From NCBI GenBank assembly GCA_937898715.1, contig CALEKA010000003.1:1-21897 (forward strand): a DNA stretch of 21,897 nucleotides, written 5' to 3'. The notes beneath the pieces are model-generated. The model had not been told where the DNA came from. It saw only the letters and a list, made by a program, of their open reading frames with translations, and ran no database searches. Each line of letters begins with the position of its first letter. Positions within the stretch are counted from its first letter, which is position 1. The position numbers were made by a program, and so were the translations under genes. Source of the stretch: an uncultured Prevotella sp. (GTDB lineage: Bacteria; Bacteroidota; Bacteroidia; Bacteroidales; Bacteroidaceae). Of the stretch, positions 1-8,464 are shown piece by piece.

Positions 1-49
1 GGCTTACTCGGGACTTGCACCCGTTAGATAATGCTCATGCCGAGCGTAC
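1..49 (-). mobile_element. 5' end of a group IIC intron (domain I), cut by window edge
   Basis: Read on the minus strand, the sequence starting at 49 opens GTACGCTCGGCATGAGC and continues with CTAACGGGTGCAAGTCCCG. From memory this is closely parallel to the 5' end of the Oceanobacillus iheyensis group IIC intron (GUGUGCCCGGCAUGGG, then AGGGUGAGAGUCCCG), including the small hairpin closed by CGGG/CCCG. Group IIC introns are known to insert just 3' of intrinsic terminator hairpins, and this one begins 3 nt after the stem of the dnaG terminator. The first bases are GTACG, not the usual GTGYG, so the 5' boundary is uncertain by a base or two. Only about 49 nt are visible; whether a reverse transcriptase and domains V-VI follow cannot be seen. 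Confidence 0.6.
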
Positions 50-50
50 T

Positions 51-85
51 AAAAGGAGTCAAGAAATACAATTCTTGACTCCTTT
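51..85 (-). terminator. Intrinsic terminator of dnaG
   Basis: A perfect 14-bp inverted repeat (arms 72-85 and 52-65, six-base loop) starts 6 nt after the dnaG stop codon. On the minus strand the 3' arm ends in CTCCTTTT, so the T-rich tail is partly within the stem. It is also the apparent landing site of the group IIC intron to its left. Confidence 0.8.
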
Positions 86-90
86 GTACT

Positions 91-2088
91 TTAAGGCTTT
101 CCTGAAGGAGTGTATTTCAAGATTACACGATCTCCCAATATTTTAGCAAGATTGCGTTCTATCTGACTTACCTCCATATATTTACTCATCAAGCCTTTCA
201 TCTTTTCGGGATCATTGGCATACTGGGGGTTACGCATCTCAGCTAAAAGACTTTTCAAATAATCGCGTATGATCGAATGTTTGTAGTCTTGGATAATGCG
301 AGGCACAATCTCGTCTAACTTATCCTTATCTTCTACATATTGTTTCTTTTGCGAACTACTTAGCACAAAATCGTCTTGACCCACTTCAGCTGCTAATCTG
401 CTGATAGCTTCATCTGGATGTGCTGAAAAATAGGATAGGGGAGACCATTCTTTTTCAACGCAATGAGATAAGCTTTCTTGTAATACCCTTTTATAGATTT
501 CGTTTTGAAAAGCAAGACCATCAGCTTCTAATTCCTGAGATATATACTCTGCCACTGTGACATATTCATCTGCAGAATCGTACTCAGCAGATGAAATATC
601 TTTGTTCAGAGTAGCATTGGATCTTATAGGCAAATTCGCATAACGAATCAGCAATGTGACAAGCATTTTCTCTTCTACGCTTTCAATACTTTGCTGCATC
701 CTTGCAGAAAGTGCTTGAGTTTCAGCTTTTTCCTTCTCGTCCTTGCTATTTTGGCCATTGTCTGCAGATTTTGCATGCTGTTCTCGATGCAACTTATTGA
801 TCTCATTTACTATCAACTCTTCGCTAACAGACAAAGAAGCTGCGCATTCATGTACGTACATCTGACGAAGCACTTCACTTGGAATGACCGAAATGCTACG
901 TACTACATTCGTAATTAATTCCGCACGCTTAATTGGATCCTGTGCTGCATCTTTGAGCAAAAGATTTGTCTTAAACTTAATGAAATCTACTTGATGCTTT
1001 TCTATATAGTCTTGAAATTCAGAGGCTTTATGCTTTCTCGCAAAACTATCAGGATCATCGCCATCTGGCAAGAGCAAGACTTTAATATTCATACCCTCAG
1101 CTAAAAGCATATCTATACCACGTAGACTTGCCTTAATGCCCGCAGCATCACCATCATAGAGTACTGTAATATTTTCCGTAAATCGGTGAAGAAGTCGAAT
1201 TTGTCCTTCTGTCAAGGAAGTACCAGAGGAAGCTACAACATTCTCAACACCACTTTGATGCATAGAAATCACATCTGTATATCCCTCTACGAGGAAACAA
1301 CGATCGTGGCGCACAATAGCAGCTTTAGCTTGGAAAAGCCCATAAAGTTCATGACTTTTGCTATAAATCTCGCTTTCTGGAGAGTTTACGTACTTACCTA
1401 CGTTCTTAACCTTTTCCGTATTAAGTATACGCCCACCAAAAGCTACAACTTTTCCCGAAACAGTGAGCACAGGAAATATAACACGGCCATGGTATCGGTC
1501 AAGCAATCGTCCGTCATCAGTCTTGTAGCAAAGTCCCGTTTTTAACAAGTACTCCTTATTAAAGCCATGTGATATGGCTGCCTTAGCAAAAGCATCCCTT
1601 TCCTCAAGAGAATAGCCTAAAGAAAATTTCTTTATTATATCGTCACGAAATCCACGCGATCTAAAATAAGCCATTCCGATAGCAACACCATCGACATTAT
1701 TATGAAGGATATTTTGAAAGTACTGATTGGCCCATTCATTAAGCACGAACATACTTTCGCGCTCGCTTTGCTGCAAGCGTTCCTCATCAGTCAATTCTTT
1801 TTCCTTTACTTCTATGCCATACTTCTTAGCAAGCCATTTGATAGCCTCCGGATAGGTCATGTGCTCCAATTCCATTAGGAAATGAACAGCATTTCCTCCT
1901 TTTCCACAAGAGAAGCACTTGCAAAGTTGTCTAGATGGTGAAACGCTGAAAGAGGGAGTTCTCTCATTGTGAAATGGACAAAGCCCTTTATAGTTTGCGC
2001 CATTTTTACGCAAAGTCACAAAATCCTTTACTACGTCGACTATATCTGTAGCATCCATTACACGTTGTATGGTCGCTCTGTCTATCAT
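91..2088 (-). CDS. dnaG: DNA primase DnaG
   Basis: Synthesises the RNA primers for lagging-strand replication, working with the replicative helicase DnaB. The 665-residue product has the full order of primase domains. The N-terminal CHC2-type zinc-binding domain shows CPFH at residues 37-40 and CFSC at 58-61. A central TOPRIM catalytic core carries EGYTD at 268-272 and YDGDAAG from 311, plus DGDDPDSF at 342-349, which supply the metal-binding acidic residues. The C-terminal 220 or so residues would be the helicase-interaction region, which is poorly conserved between phyla and includes a Lys/Glu/Gln-rich linker near 440-470. Length is normal for Bacteroidota. The ATG has no Shine-Dalgarno sequence, as is usual in this phylum. 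The gene ends in a strong hairpin, and the glycosyltransferase upstream is 203 bp away, so it is probably its own transcription unit, although I could not pick out a clear promoter. Confidence 0.97.
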   Translation of the reverse strand: MIDRATIQRVMDATDIVDVVKDFVTLRKNGANYKGLCPFHNERTPSFSVSPSRQLCKCFSCGKGGNAVHFLMELEHMTYPEAIKWLAKKYGIEVKEKELTDEERLQQSERESMFVLNEWANQYFQNILHNNVDGVAIGMAYFRSRGFRDDIIKKFSLGYSLEERDAFAKAAISHGFNKEYLLKTGLCYKTDDGRLLDRYHGRVIFPVLTVSGKVVAFGGRILNTEKVKNVGKYVNSPESEIYSKSHELYGLFQAKAAIVRHDRCFLVEGYTDVISMHQSGVENVVASSGTSLTEGQIRLLHRFTENITVLYDGDAAGIKASLRGIDMLLAEGMNIKVLLLPDGDDPDSFARKHKASEFQDYIEKHQVDFIKFKTNLLLKDAAQDPIKRAELITNVVRSISVIPSEVLRQMYVHECAASLSVSEELIVNEINKLHREQHAKSADNGQNSKDEKEKAETQALSARMQQSIESVEEKMLVTLLIRYANLPIRSNATLNKDISSAEYDSADEYVTVAEYISQELEADGLAFQNEIYKRVLQESLSHCVEKEWSPLSYFSAHPDEAISRLAAEVGQDDFVLSSSQKKQYVEDKDKLDEIVPRIIQDYKHSIIRDYLKSLLAEMRNPQYANDPEKMKGLMSKYMEVSQIERNLAKILGDRVILKYTPSGKP

Positions 2089-2291
2089 TTCAAGTTTTTG
2101 ATTTTAGAAGTTTCTAATATTGATGGAAATAGCATTGAGAATAGCATAATAGGTTAGCTGACGAACACGATATACTCACTCAACACGAACATGACCATCT
2201 ATCTACATTCTATTAAACATAACACCGATAAGCCCGTATTAATAGCTATAGCGTAGTCGGGTAACCAATGCATCTGAGAGAAAATCCATTG

Positions 2292-3413
2292 TTATAATAT
2301 CTGGGTATATAGTTGTTCGTATTTACGCGCAACTTTCAAATAGTCATGATGCTTGCTAATGTATAGATAGCCTTCTTCTTGTAGTAATGGTATAAGTTCG
2401 TTACGATTCACCACCAAGTCTCTAATGGCATGATACGCACTATATCTGTTAGGCTGTACGTTGATTATCGGCCGGAGTTGATACTCATTGAGGATTGTGT
2501 AATTTTCGAGTTCAGCACCGCCAACGACAACTGTTCCACGTGCCATAGCCTCAAGTGCATTCATGGCTGGCGTATAGGAATAAAGTTGGTCAAGAATAAC
2601 ATCCGAACTATCAAGCATTTCCTTATAATCTTCAAAAGGAACGTCTTCGGCAATCTGGAGCGTGCATTCATTAGGATAATCATTTTTTACCCGCTGTGCA
2701 GCACAAAGCAAGATATCAGTTCCCTTATATTCGGATCGTTTACTTTGAATGCCAATAAATATTTTCAAAGGACTGTTAAGTTTATAGTGTCTCTTCTCAC
2801 GATGTGAGTCCGTATTGCCCGTTACAATTGGGAATGGAATGAATCTAACAACTGCATTTCCTTTGTAATACTTTCGGTAACAAGCGTCATATTCATAGAG
2901 CCCCGTTACAATTGCATCGCATTCATCAGCTATTATTTTATTCAGTACTCCTTTACTACCGTCAAGCCATTCCTCCTTAAATTGGTCATTATCATAATTA
3001 ATTCTCTCTACATTACCAATATTGAAATCGCTATAACGAAAAGTCTGTTTATCAAGACAACCGATTACATAGTAATAATCCATGCCAAATGCTCCCATAA
3101 CAACACGCTTATTGTGCTTTTTGAGATATCGGAAATAGGGCATGATCCTTTCTGCCTTAAAGTCGAGGAACACGGGGTTTATGATCTGTACAATATCATA
3201 ACCTCTGAAGCGAAGGAAAGAATCTTTTACTTTAAGCCAATACTTTATGCTATCCATGCGATTCAACGATTTCCTTTTCAAATCGATGTCACGTGGATAA
3301 TCTTTCCACCCATCGCCATCTGAAGCTACTGTAACTTCATGTCCCAAATTTCGGAGTCCTTTTGCCAATGTTGCATGTACATTGCTAAATTCTCCTAATA
3401 GTAATATTTTCAT
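2292..3413 (-). CDS. Glycosyltransferase, GT-B fold, GT4-like
   Basis: The 373-residue protein looks like a cytoplasmic GT-B glycosyltransferase that moves a sugar from a nucleotide-activated donor. The N-terminus MKILLLGEFSNVH is the first beta strand and loop of a Rossmann-like acceptor domain. The second half has the donor-domain pattern: IFIGIQSKRSEYKGTDILL (near 218-235) followed by TPAMNALEAMARGTVVVGG (281-299), the acidic-rich loop that in GT4 enzymes contacts the nucleotide-sugar. There is no signal peptide or membrane span. It lies 55 bp downstream of the C_GCAxxG gene with no terminator between them, so the two may share a transcript, but it is not part of a visible polysaccharide cluster. 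Donor, acceptor and product cannot be told from sequence. Confidence 0.8.
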   Translation of the reverse strand: MKILLLGEFSNVHATLAKGLRNLGHEVTVASDGDGWKDYPRDIDLKRKSLNRMDSIKYWLKVKDSFLRFRGYDIVQIINPVFLDFKAERIMPYFRYLKKHNKRVVMGAFGMDYYYVIGCLDKQTFRYSDFNIGNVERINYDNDQFKEEWLDGSKGVLNKIIADECDAIVTGLYEYDACYRKYYKGNAVVRFIPFPIVTGNTDSHREKRHYKLNSPLKIFIGIQSKRSEYKGTDILLCAAQRVKNDYPNECTLQIAEDVPFEDYKEMLDSSDVILDQLYSYTPAMNALEAMARGTVVVGGAELENYTILNEYQLRPIINVQPNRYSAYHAIRDLVVNRNELIPLLQEEGYLYISKHHDYLKVARKYEQLYTQIL

Positions 3414-3468
3414 ATGATAATCTTTTACATTAAGGCATCAATCGCTCTATTATTTACAAGGCCAGTAG

Positions 3469-3963
3469 CTACCCATATTTTTCTCTCAGATAATTTGCAA
3501 AGATGGTAGCTGCAGTTCTTACCATCAATGGGCAAGGACGCTTTTGGTAGTATTCAGTTGTGCGTTCTTCTGCTTGTGAGGTAATCTTAGGATTTTTAAG
3601 GCCGAGAAGTTCTGCACAGATCAGGCTACCTGTTTGTGATTTAAATTGTTCAGCTAGACGCTGTACCTGTGCATAATTATGGCTTTTCCCTACCCTATCA
3701 CTTCCATCTGTTGTACCACAATCAAGACCGACGAGCAAGAACATTCCGCAAGCCGTGCCACAAGTCTGCCGCATTCTACCTATACCACCACCAAATGATG
3801 CTGACATAAGCAGAGATTGTTCGTGAGTAAAACCATATAAATCAGCGAAAGCAGCTACTACGCTTTGAGAGCAGTTGTATCCATCTTTGAAATATTGGCA
3901 TGCACGCTCAATGCGCGCATTAAGGTCGTCATCCGACAATTTTATCTTTAATCTATTATCCAT
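3469..3963 (-). CDS. C_GCAxxG_C_C family redox-type protein
   Basis: A small (164-residue) cysteine-rich protein of the C_GCAxxG_C_C family, thought to be redox-active or metal-binding; the physiological role is not established. Cysteines lie at C22, C31 (NCSQSVV), C68 and C72 (QTCGTACGMF), C82, C116 (SLICAELLG) and C144 (RPCPLMV), matching the family's spaced pattern. No signal peptide is visible, so it should be cytoplasmic. I place the start at the ATG at 3963: the frame stays open upstream to a TTG at 4008, but that extension lies across the divergent promoter region and has no homologous look. The family often sits beside redox enzymes or transporters; here its neighbours are a glycosyltransferase downstream and a divergent lipoprotein. 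Confidence 0.85.
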   Translation of the reverse strand: MDNRLKIKLSDDDLNARIERACQYFKDGYNCSQSVVAAFADLYGFTHEQSLLMSASFGGGIGRMRQTCGTACGMFLLVGLDCGTTDGSDRVGKSHNYAQVQRLAEQFKSQTGSLICAELLGLKNPKITSQAEERTTEYYQKRPCPLMVRTAATIFANYLREKYG

Positions 3964-3981
3964 CTTTTCAAATGAATTCCC

Positions 3982-3989
3982 TATTTTTG
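3982..3989 (+). promoter_or_regulatory. Predicted -7 box for the small lipoprotein gene
   Basis: TATTTTTG followed by CA matches the Bacteroidota -7 consensus TAnnTTTG and lies about 65 bp before the ATG at 4055. No convincing TTTG box is present 19-21 bp upstream. Its position between the divergent starts supports the ATG at 3963 for the cysteine-rich gene. Confidence 0.5.
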
Positions 3990-4054
3990 CAGTATCAATC
4001 CATAACAAATATCATTAGAATATCTCAAGGGAAGATTCCTAAATAAATCTAAGA

Positions 4055-4450
4055 ATGTATCGAACAAATTTAATATTGGTAGCTTTTGTATTGATGACTT
4101 TATTCTGTTCATGCCAAGAAAACTTCGATAAAAGTCTTCAGCGAGAAGCACGGGAGTTTACAGAGAAACAATGCCCGCAAGAAGTAGAAGAAGGAACTAT
4201 GCTCGATAGTCTTGTCTACTCACCTGCATCTCATACGCTTACACATTATTATAGTGTGAATCATGCAAACGAAAGAGTACTTAAGGATCAGACTCCCCTA
4301 CTCCATCATATACTTGTTCAACGTACAGCTAATGACATTGTCTACAAAAGCGTAAAGGATGAGGATGTCACCTTTAAATACGTTTATTATTCACAATCTA
4401 AAAAGACGATTGTATATGAGACACAAGTAGGACCTCATGAGTATAAATAA
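4055..4450 (+). CDS. Small hypothetical lipoprotein
   Basis: I do not recognise the family of this 131-residue protein. Residues 1-17 form a short hydrophobic signal, and LFCSCQ at 16-21 is a plausible lipobox with the acylated cysteine at C20 (C18 is a less likely alternative). The mature part is polar and beta-rich in appearance, ending in several Tyr/Val/Lys strands. It would be exported and anchored to a membrane; the residues after the cysteine (Gln-Glu-Asn) do not make a strong surface-export signal, so a periplasm-facing location is likelier. It stands alone on the plus strand and diverges from the cysteine-rich gene, with a good -7 box upstream. Confidence 0.7.
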   Translation: MYRTNLILVAFVLMTLFCSCQENFDKSLQREAREFTEKQCPQEVEEGTMLDSLVYSPASHTLTHYYSVNHANERVLKDQTPLLHHILVQRTANDIVYKSVKDEDVTFKYVYYSQSKKTIVYETQVGPHEYK

Positions 4451-4587
4451 TAAAGTACTTTACGCTTTCATTAATCAAGATATCTAAGCTCTTTAGATTT
4501 ACTTAATCTTAGATCTGCATACACCACCAAATCATCATAAACTGACCACGAAGAATTTAGCTTACTCGTACGAATTATTTTATGTAT

Positions 4588-4836
4588 TTAATCTACCGAT
4601 TGTAACGCTTTTGCCAGTTGATCAGGACATGATGTGCTTTTGTTTCCACAGCGTATGCCCTTGAGCCGTTTTATAACCTCTTCTTTAGGCATATCCTTAA
4701 TAAGTGCAGCTATACCTTGCAGATTACCATGACAGCCACCTTCAAATGTTGCTGATTCTATACGTCCATCATCACTCAAGTCCAAATGTATACATCTGGA
4801 ACAAACGCCTTGTGGAATGTAGTCTAAATGTTTCAT
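4588..4836 (-). CDS. TSCPD domain protein, TIGR03905-like
   Basis: An 82-residue protein made entirely of one TSCPD domain. The diagnostic motifs are GVCSRCIHL (C12, C15), FEGGCHGNLQGIAALI (C35) and GIRCGNKSTSCPDQLAKAL (C63 and C70, with the name-giving Thr-Ser-Cys-Pro-Asp). The same domain occurs at the C-terminus of some B12-dependent ribonucleotide reductases, where it is thought to bind metal; the free-standing form has no assigned function. It is predicted to be soluble and cytoplasmic. It is flanked by about 140 and 200 bp of non-coding DNA and appears monocistronic. Confidence 0.9.
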   Translation of the reverse strand: MKHLDYIPQGVCSRCIHLDLSDDGRIESATFEGGCHGNLQGIAALIKDMPKEEVIKRLKGIRCGNKSTSCPDQLAKALQSVD

Positions 4837-4944
4837 GTACTAAGTAAAAGAATCTATCGTAAATAAACCATTTCTCTCATAATCCTCCTCTTACATCATT
4901 AAATATGTATGCTTGACTGAAGAGAAAAGAGTAATTCATTGAAA

Positions 4945-4991
4945 GAGGGGAAGTTTTGCTAAGATTGGCAATCCTAACAAACTTTCCCCTC
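4945..4991 (-). terminator. Hairpin terminator downstream of yebC
   Basis: GAGGGGAA and TTCCCCTC form the base of a long inverted repeat, and an inner stem GATTG/CAATC caps it. On the minus strand the stem is followed by only three T residues, so this may be an inefficient or two-way terminator. It starts about 46 nt past the yebC stop codon. Confidence 0.6.
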
Positions 4992-5037
4992 ATATATTCT
5001 CTCTATTGAAAGCTCTCAATTGAGTACTAAAAGAGCA

Positions 5038-5769
5038 TCAATCTTCAGTAGGCTTCATGTTAGTGTAGACTGTTTGTACATCGTCGAATTCTTCGAGACG
5101 TTCAACCATTTTGTCAATGCTTTCACGCTCTTCCGGAGTTACTTCTTTCAAATCATTTGGAATATAAGTAAACTCGGCGGCCAAAACTTCGAAACCATTC
5201 TCTTCGAGATGCTTTTGAATTTGGCTAAAGCACTTAGGATCACCATATATGGTTACGCTACCTTCTTCTTCATCTTCATCGAATTCGTCTTCTACACCAT
5301 AATCGATAAGGTCAAGAATCATTTCATCCATATCAAGGCCTTCTTTCTTCTTGAAAGTGAAAACGGCCTTATGGTCAAAAAGATAAGCGAGCGAACCCAT
5401 AGTACCGAGGTTGCCATTGAATTTATTGAAGACCGAACGAACGTCGCCAACAGTACGAGTTGCATTATCTGTAAGCGTATCTACAAATATAGCAACACCG
5501 TGAGGACCATAGCCCTCATAGGTCATTGTTTTGTAGTCGCTTTGATCTTTGCCACACGCGTTTTTAATTGCACGCTCTATGTTGTCTTTAGGCATATTCT
5601 CGCGCTTACACGTAGCAATGATAGCACGAAGAGTTGGGTTATTTTCGGGCTCAGGACCACCAGCCTTTACAGCTACAGCAATTTGTTTACCCAACTTTGT
5701 AAATGTACGGGCCATATGACCCCAACGTTTCAATTTCGTGGCTTTTCTGTATTCAAAAGCTCTTCCCAT
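5038..5769 (-). CDS. yebC: YebC/TACO1 family protein
   Basis: This 243-residue protein belongs to the YebC/PmpR/TACO1 family, long annotated as a transcriptional regulator. More recent work links family members to translation, relieving ribosome stalling in difficult stretches such as polyproline. The signature N-terminus MGRAFEYRKATKLKRWGHMA is present. It is followed by the conserved block KAGGPEPENNPTLRAII, then NMPKDNIERAI, YEGYGPHGVAIFV and GNLGTMGSLAYLF. An acidic loop (DEFDEDEEEG, near 180) sits in the later domain. It lies 111 bp downstream of pheT with no terminator in the gap, so it is probably read from the pheT promoter, which would fit a job in translation. A hairpin follows the stop codon. 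Confidence 0.95.
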   Translation of the reverse strand: MGRAFEYRKATKLKRWGHMARTFTKLGKQIAVAVKAGGPEPENNPTLRAIIATCKRENMPKDNIERAIKNACGKDQSDYKTMTYEGYGPHGVAIFVDTLTDNATRTVGDVRSVFNKFNGNLGTMGSLAYLFDHKAVFTFKKKEGLDMDEMILDLIDYGVEDEFDEDEEEGSVTIYGDPKCFSQIQKHLEENGFEVLAAEFTYIPNDLKEVTPEERESIDKMVERLEEFDDVQTVYTNMKPTED

Positions 5770-5880
5770 GGGATTTTATTTTTATTTGTTTGTTATATTT
5801 CTTATCTGTTTTTTGCATCAGCCCTACAAGAATATACGCCATATTGCACATATTATTCATAAGAGCATCAGCAATTATAA

Positions 5881-8346
5881 TTAGCGGAGTGAAGCACCTA
5901 ACTGCTTTTGCAGATTGAGGATAATCTTATTCATGATAGCATCAGTCTGCTTATCATTCATTGTCTTATTCTCATCTTGAAGTACAAAATTTACAGCGTA
6001 GCTTTTCTTTCCAGCTTCGAGATTTTTACCCTCATACACGTCAAAGAGCTCAACACTCTTGAGTAGTTTCTTTTCAGAAGCATATGCAATTTGCTCAATC
6101 TGGGCAAACTCTACACTCTTGTCGACGAGCAATGCGAGATCTCGCTTTACAATGGGGAATTTAGATATTTCCTTAAATGAAACCACATTCTTCTTAATGC
6201 GCTTCATAAGCATGGTCCAATTGATCTCGGCATAATAAACTTCCTGCTCAATATCATGCATGGCAGTTAAAGCCTTTGATACGAGGCCAAGTTCTACCAT
6301 AACCTGTCCGTTACGATCGGTTATAGCAAGACTTTTAGCGAAAATGTCATTTTCTCCAGCTACAATCTTCATACCGCCGAGTTCACATCCCAAACGCTTC
6401 AAGATATTGCAGACGTAAGCTTTGAGCTCGTATACAGACGAGTTCTCATCTGCGTGAGCCCAAGATCCCTCTACACGTTTACCAGTAAGCCACAAACCTA
6501 TAAAGTGGGATTGGCTGTATGCAGCAAGGGTATGGTCTGCAGTATGCTTTGAGGAATTGTAATAGTAACAATTACCCGTCTCGAAGAATCGAAGATTTTG
6601 GCTCTTTCGATTAACGTTGTGAGCGATGCTTTCCAATCCACCAAATATCAAGGACTGACGCATTACATTAAGGTCTGAACTCAAAGGATTTATCAAGCGT
6701 ACAAGATTATCAGCAGCATAGGTCTTCAAATCTTTATAGTACGCTTCCTTGGTGAGAGAGTTGTTAAGAATTTCGTGAAATCCCTCACCTACCAATTGCT
6801 CAGCGATGATGTTTTCTAGTTTGTTAGCACGATCTACATCACCCTTTATCGTAAGACTTGACTTTACAGCTGTAGGAATCTCCACATTATTATATCCATA
6901 TATACGCAGAATATCCTCCACAACATCACATGGACGCTGAACATCTACACGATAGGCAGGCACCTTTAGCGAAAGGCCTTCTTCCGTTTCGGAAGTGATG
7001 GTCATTTCAAGTGAAGTTACAATTTCCTTGATTGTCTCCACGGGAATAGTCTTTCCTATGAGGTCATGCACGTATTGGTAGTTAAGTTCCACATCGAACG
7101 ACTTGACAAGCCCAGGAGCTTCTACATCTTTGATACCCATAGCAATTGTTCCTCCAGCCAATTCTTTTACTAAAATGGCTGCTACCTTAAGAGCATATAT
7201 TTGTCCGTCAGGATCAACACCACGCTCAAATCGGAATGAAGCATCTGTACTTAAACCATGTCGACGTGCACTTTTTCTAATCCACGTGGGATGGAAATAA
7301 GCACTTTCAAGCAGCACATCCTTGGTCGTTTCATAGGTACCAGATCCACGTCCACCCATCACACCGGCTATGCACATGGGTTCTTTTTCATTGCAAATCG
7401 CGAGATCTCGATCAGATAGTGTATGTTCTACTCCATCAAGAGTCTGAAACATTGTACCATCTGGCATGGTCTTCACTACAATCTTTCCACCCTCTATCAT
7501 ATCTGCATCGAAGCAGTGGAGAGGTTGTCCGTATGCCATCATCACATAGTTAGTAATATCTACTATGTTATTAATGGGACGTAATCCGATGGTCTGTAAC
7601 TTTTCCTTTAACCACTCAGGACTTTCCTTTACGTTGCAATCTTTAATAGTTACAGCACAATAGCGAGGACAAGCCTCAGTGTTTTGTATCTCTATGTCAA
7701 TGTTGAGATCGTTTGAATCGGCTTTAAATGCCGAAACATCCATTTTGTGCAACGCAGTCTTTTTACCATTACGAATGAGCCATGCATAGAGATCACGGGC
7801 TACACCATAATGTGAACAAGCATCCGCGCGATTAGGTGTAATATCTACTTCTATTACGTAGTCACTCTCTAGTCCGTAATACTCTGCAGCTTTCATTCCC
7901 ACAGGTGTATCAGCTGGAAGCACGATAATGCCATCATGGCTATTGCCCACTCCTATTTCGTCTTCAGCACAAATCATTCCAAAGCTTTCAACACCACGAA
8001 GTTTAGATTTCTTGATGGTAAAGCATTGATCTCCTTCATAGAGTTTTGTGCCCAAAGTCGCTACAATTACTTTCTGTCCTGCTGCTACATTGGGAGCACC
8101 GCATACAATTTGTTGTGGAGCGCCTTCTCCCAAATCAACAGAGCAGATGTGCATATGGTCGCTGTTGGGATGTGCCTCACAGGTCAGCACGTGACCTACT
8201 ACCAGACCTTCAAGTCCACCTTTTATGGCCTGAACTTCTTCTACGCCATCTACTTCGAGTCCCTCGCTCGTAAGCGCGTCGGCCACTTCTTGTGCCGTCA
8301 TGTCGAAGTCAACGTATTCTTTCAGCCATTTATAAGAAATATTCAT
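5881..8346 (-). CDS. pheT: Phenylalanyl-tRNA synthetase beta subunit
   Basis: The beta subunit of the alpha2-beta2 enzyme that charges tRNA-Phe. All expected modules are present in the 821 residues: an N-terminal segment, a tRNA-binding OB fold (about 40-150, with AHPNSDHMHICSVDLG and VCGAPNVAAGQKV), the B3/B4 editing region, the DNA-binding-like B5 region (KVPAYRVDVQRPCDVVEDI), a catalytic-like core, and a C-terminal ferredoxin-fold anticodon-binding domain (about 724-821, KFPIVKRDLALLVDKSVEF). Length is normal. The partner gene pheS is not in this window, so the subunits are encoded apart here. The consensus promoter just upstream indicates a transcript starting near 8373 that probably continues into yebC. 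Confidence 0.97.
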   Translation of the reverse strand: MNISYKWLKEYVDFDMTAQEVADALTSEGLEVDGVEEVQAIKGGLEGLVVGHVLTCEAHPNSDHMHICSVDLGEGAPQQIVCGAPNVAAGQKVIVATLGTKLYEGDQCFTIKKSKLRGVESFGMICAEDEIGVGNSHDGIIVLPADTPVGMKAAEYYGLESDYVIEVDITPNRADACSHYGVARDLYAWLIRNGKKTALHKMDVSAFKADSNDLNIDIEIQNTEACPRYCAVTIKDCNVKESPEWLKEKLQTIGLRPINNIVDITNYVMMAYGQPLHCFDADMIEGGKIVVKTMPDGTMFQTLDGVEHTLSDRDLAICNEKEPMCIAGVMGGRGSGTYETTKDVLLESAYFHPTWIRKSARRHGLSTDASFRFERGVDPDGQIYALKVAAILVKELAGGTIAMGIKDVEAPGLVKSFDVELNYQYVHDLIGKTIPVETIKEIVTSLEMTITSETEEGLSLKVPAYRVDVQRPCDVVEDILRIYGYNNVEIPTAVKSSLTIKGDVDRANKLENIIAEQLVGEGFHEILNNSLTKEAYYKDLKTYAADNLVRLINPLSSDLNVMRQSLIFGGLESIAHNVNRKSQNLRFFETGNCYYYNSSKHTADHTLAAYSQSHFIGLWLTGKRVEGSWAHADENSSVYELKAYVCNILKRLGCELGGMKIVAGENDIFAKSLAITDRNGQVMVELGLVSKALTAMHDIEQEVYYAEINWTMLMKRIKKNVVSFKEISKFPIVKRDLALLVDKSVEFAQIEQIAYASEKKLLKSVELFDVYEGKNLEAGKKSYAVNFVLQDENKTMNDKQTDAIMNKIILNLQKQLGASLR

Positions 8347-8379
8347 ATCGGTTTAGAATAACTGCATTTTAATGTGTGG

Positions 8380-8410
8380 CAAAATTACTTCATTTTTTGT
8401 AAACTACAAA
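8380..8410 (-). promoter_or_regulatory. Consensus Bacteroidota promoter of pheT
   Basis: On the minus strand TTTG (8410-8407), a 19-bp spacer and TAATTTTG (8387-8380) match the Bacteroidota primary-sigma promoter exactly. The start would fall near 8373, giving a leader of about 27 nt before the pheT ATG, too short for an attenuator. Confidence 0.8.
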
Positions 8411-8464
8411 GTAGAGGGAGAAGAATAGCGTAAAATATAGTATTTTTATAGTTGCTTCCTCTAC
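8411..8464. repeat. Long inverted repeat abutting the pheT promoter
   Basis: Arms GTAGAGGGAG (8411-8420) and CTTCCTCTAC (8455-8464) pair over 10 bp with one G-T pair, and an inner stem TAAAATA/TATTTTTA lies between them. The repeat ends exactly at the upstream TTTG box of the pheT promoter. It could be an operator, an upstream element or an RNA hairpin of unknown purpose. Confidence 0.4.

Noticed and set aside
1..54. tRNA 3' half (the GGGTGCAAGTCCC hairpin looks like a T arm).
   Set aside because: The loop lacks the TTC sequence, the putative acceptor strand AGTAAGC has no partner at the required distance, and the dnaG terminator fills the place of the 5' half.
3964..4008. TTG-started extension of the C_GCAxxG gene.
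   Set aside because: It begins with TTG, crosses the divergent promoter region and adds residues with no likeness to the family; the ATG at 3963 is better.
5020..5862. Long plus-strand frame opposite yebC (280 codons).
   Set aside because: It is the antisense shadow of a well-conserved gene and has no recognisable domain or promoter.
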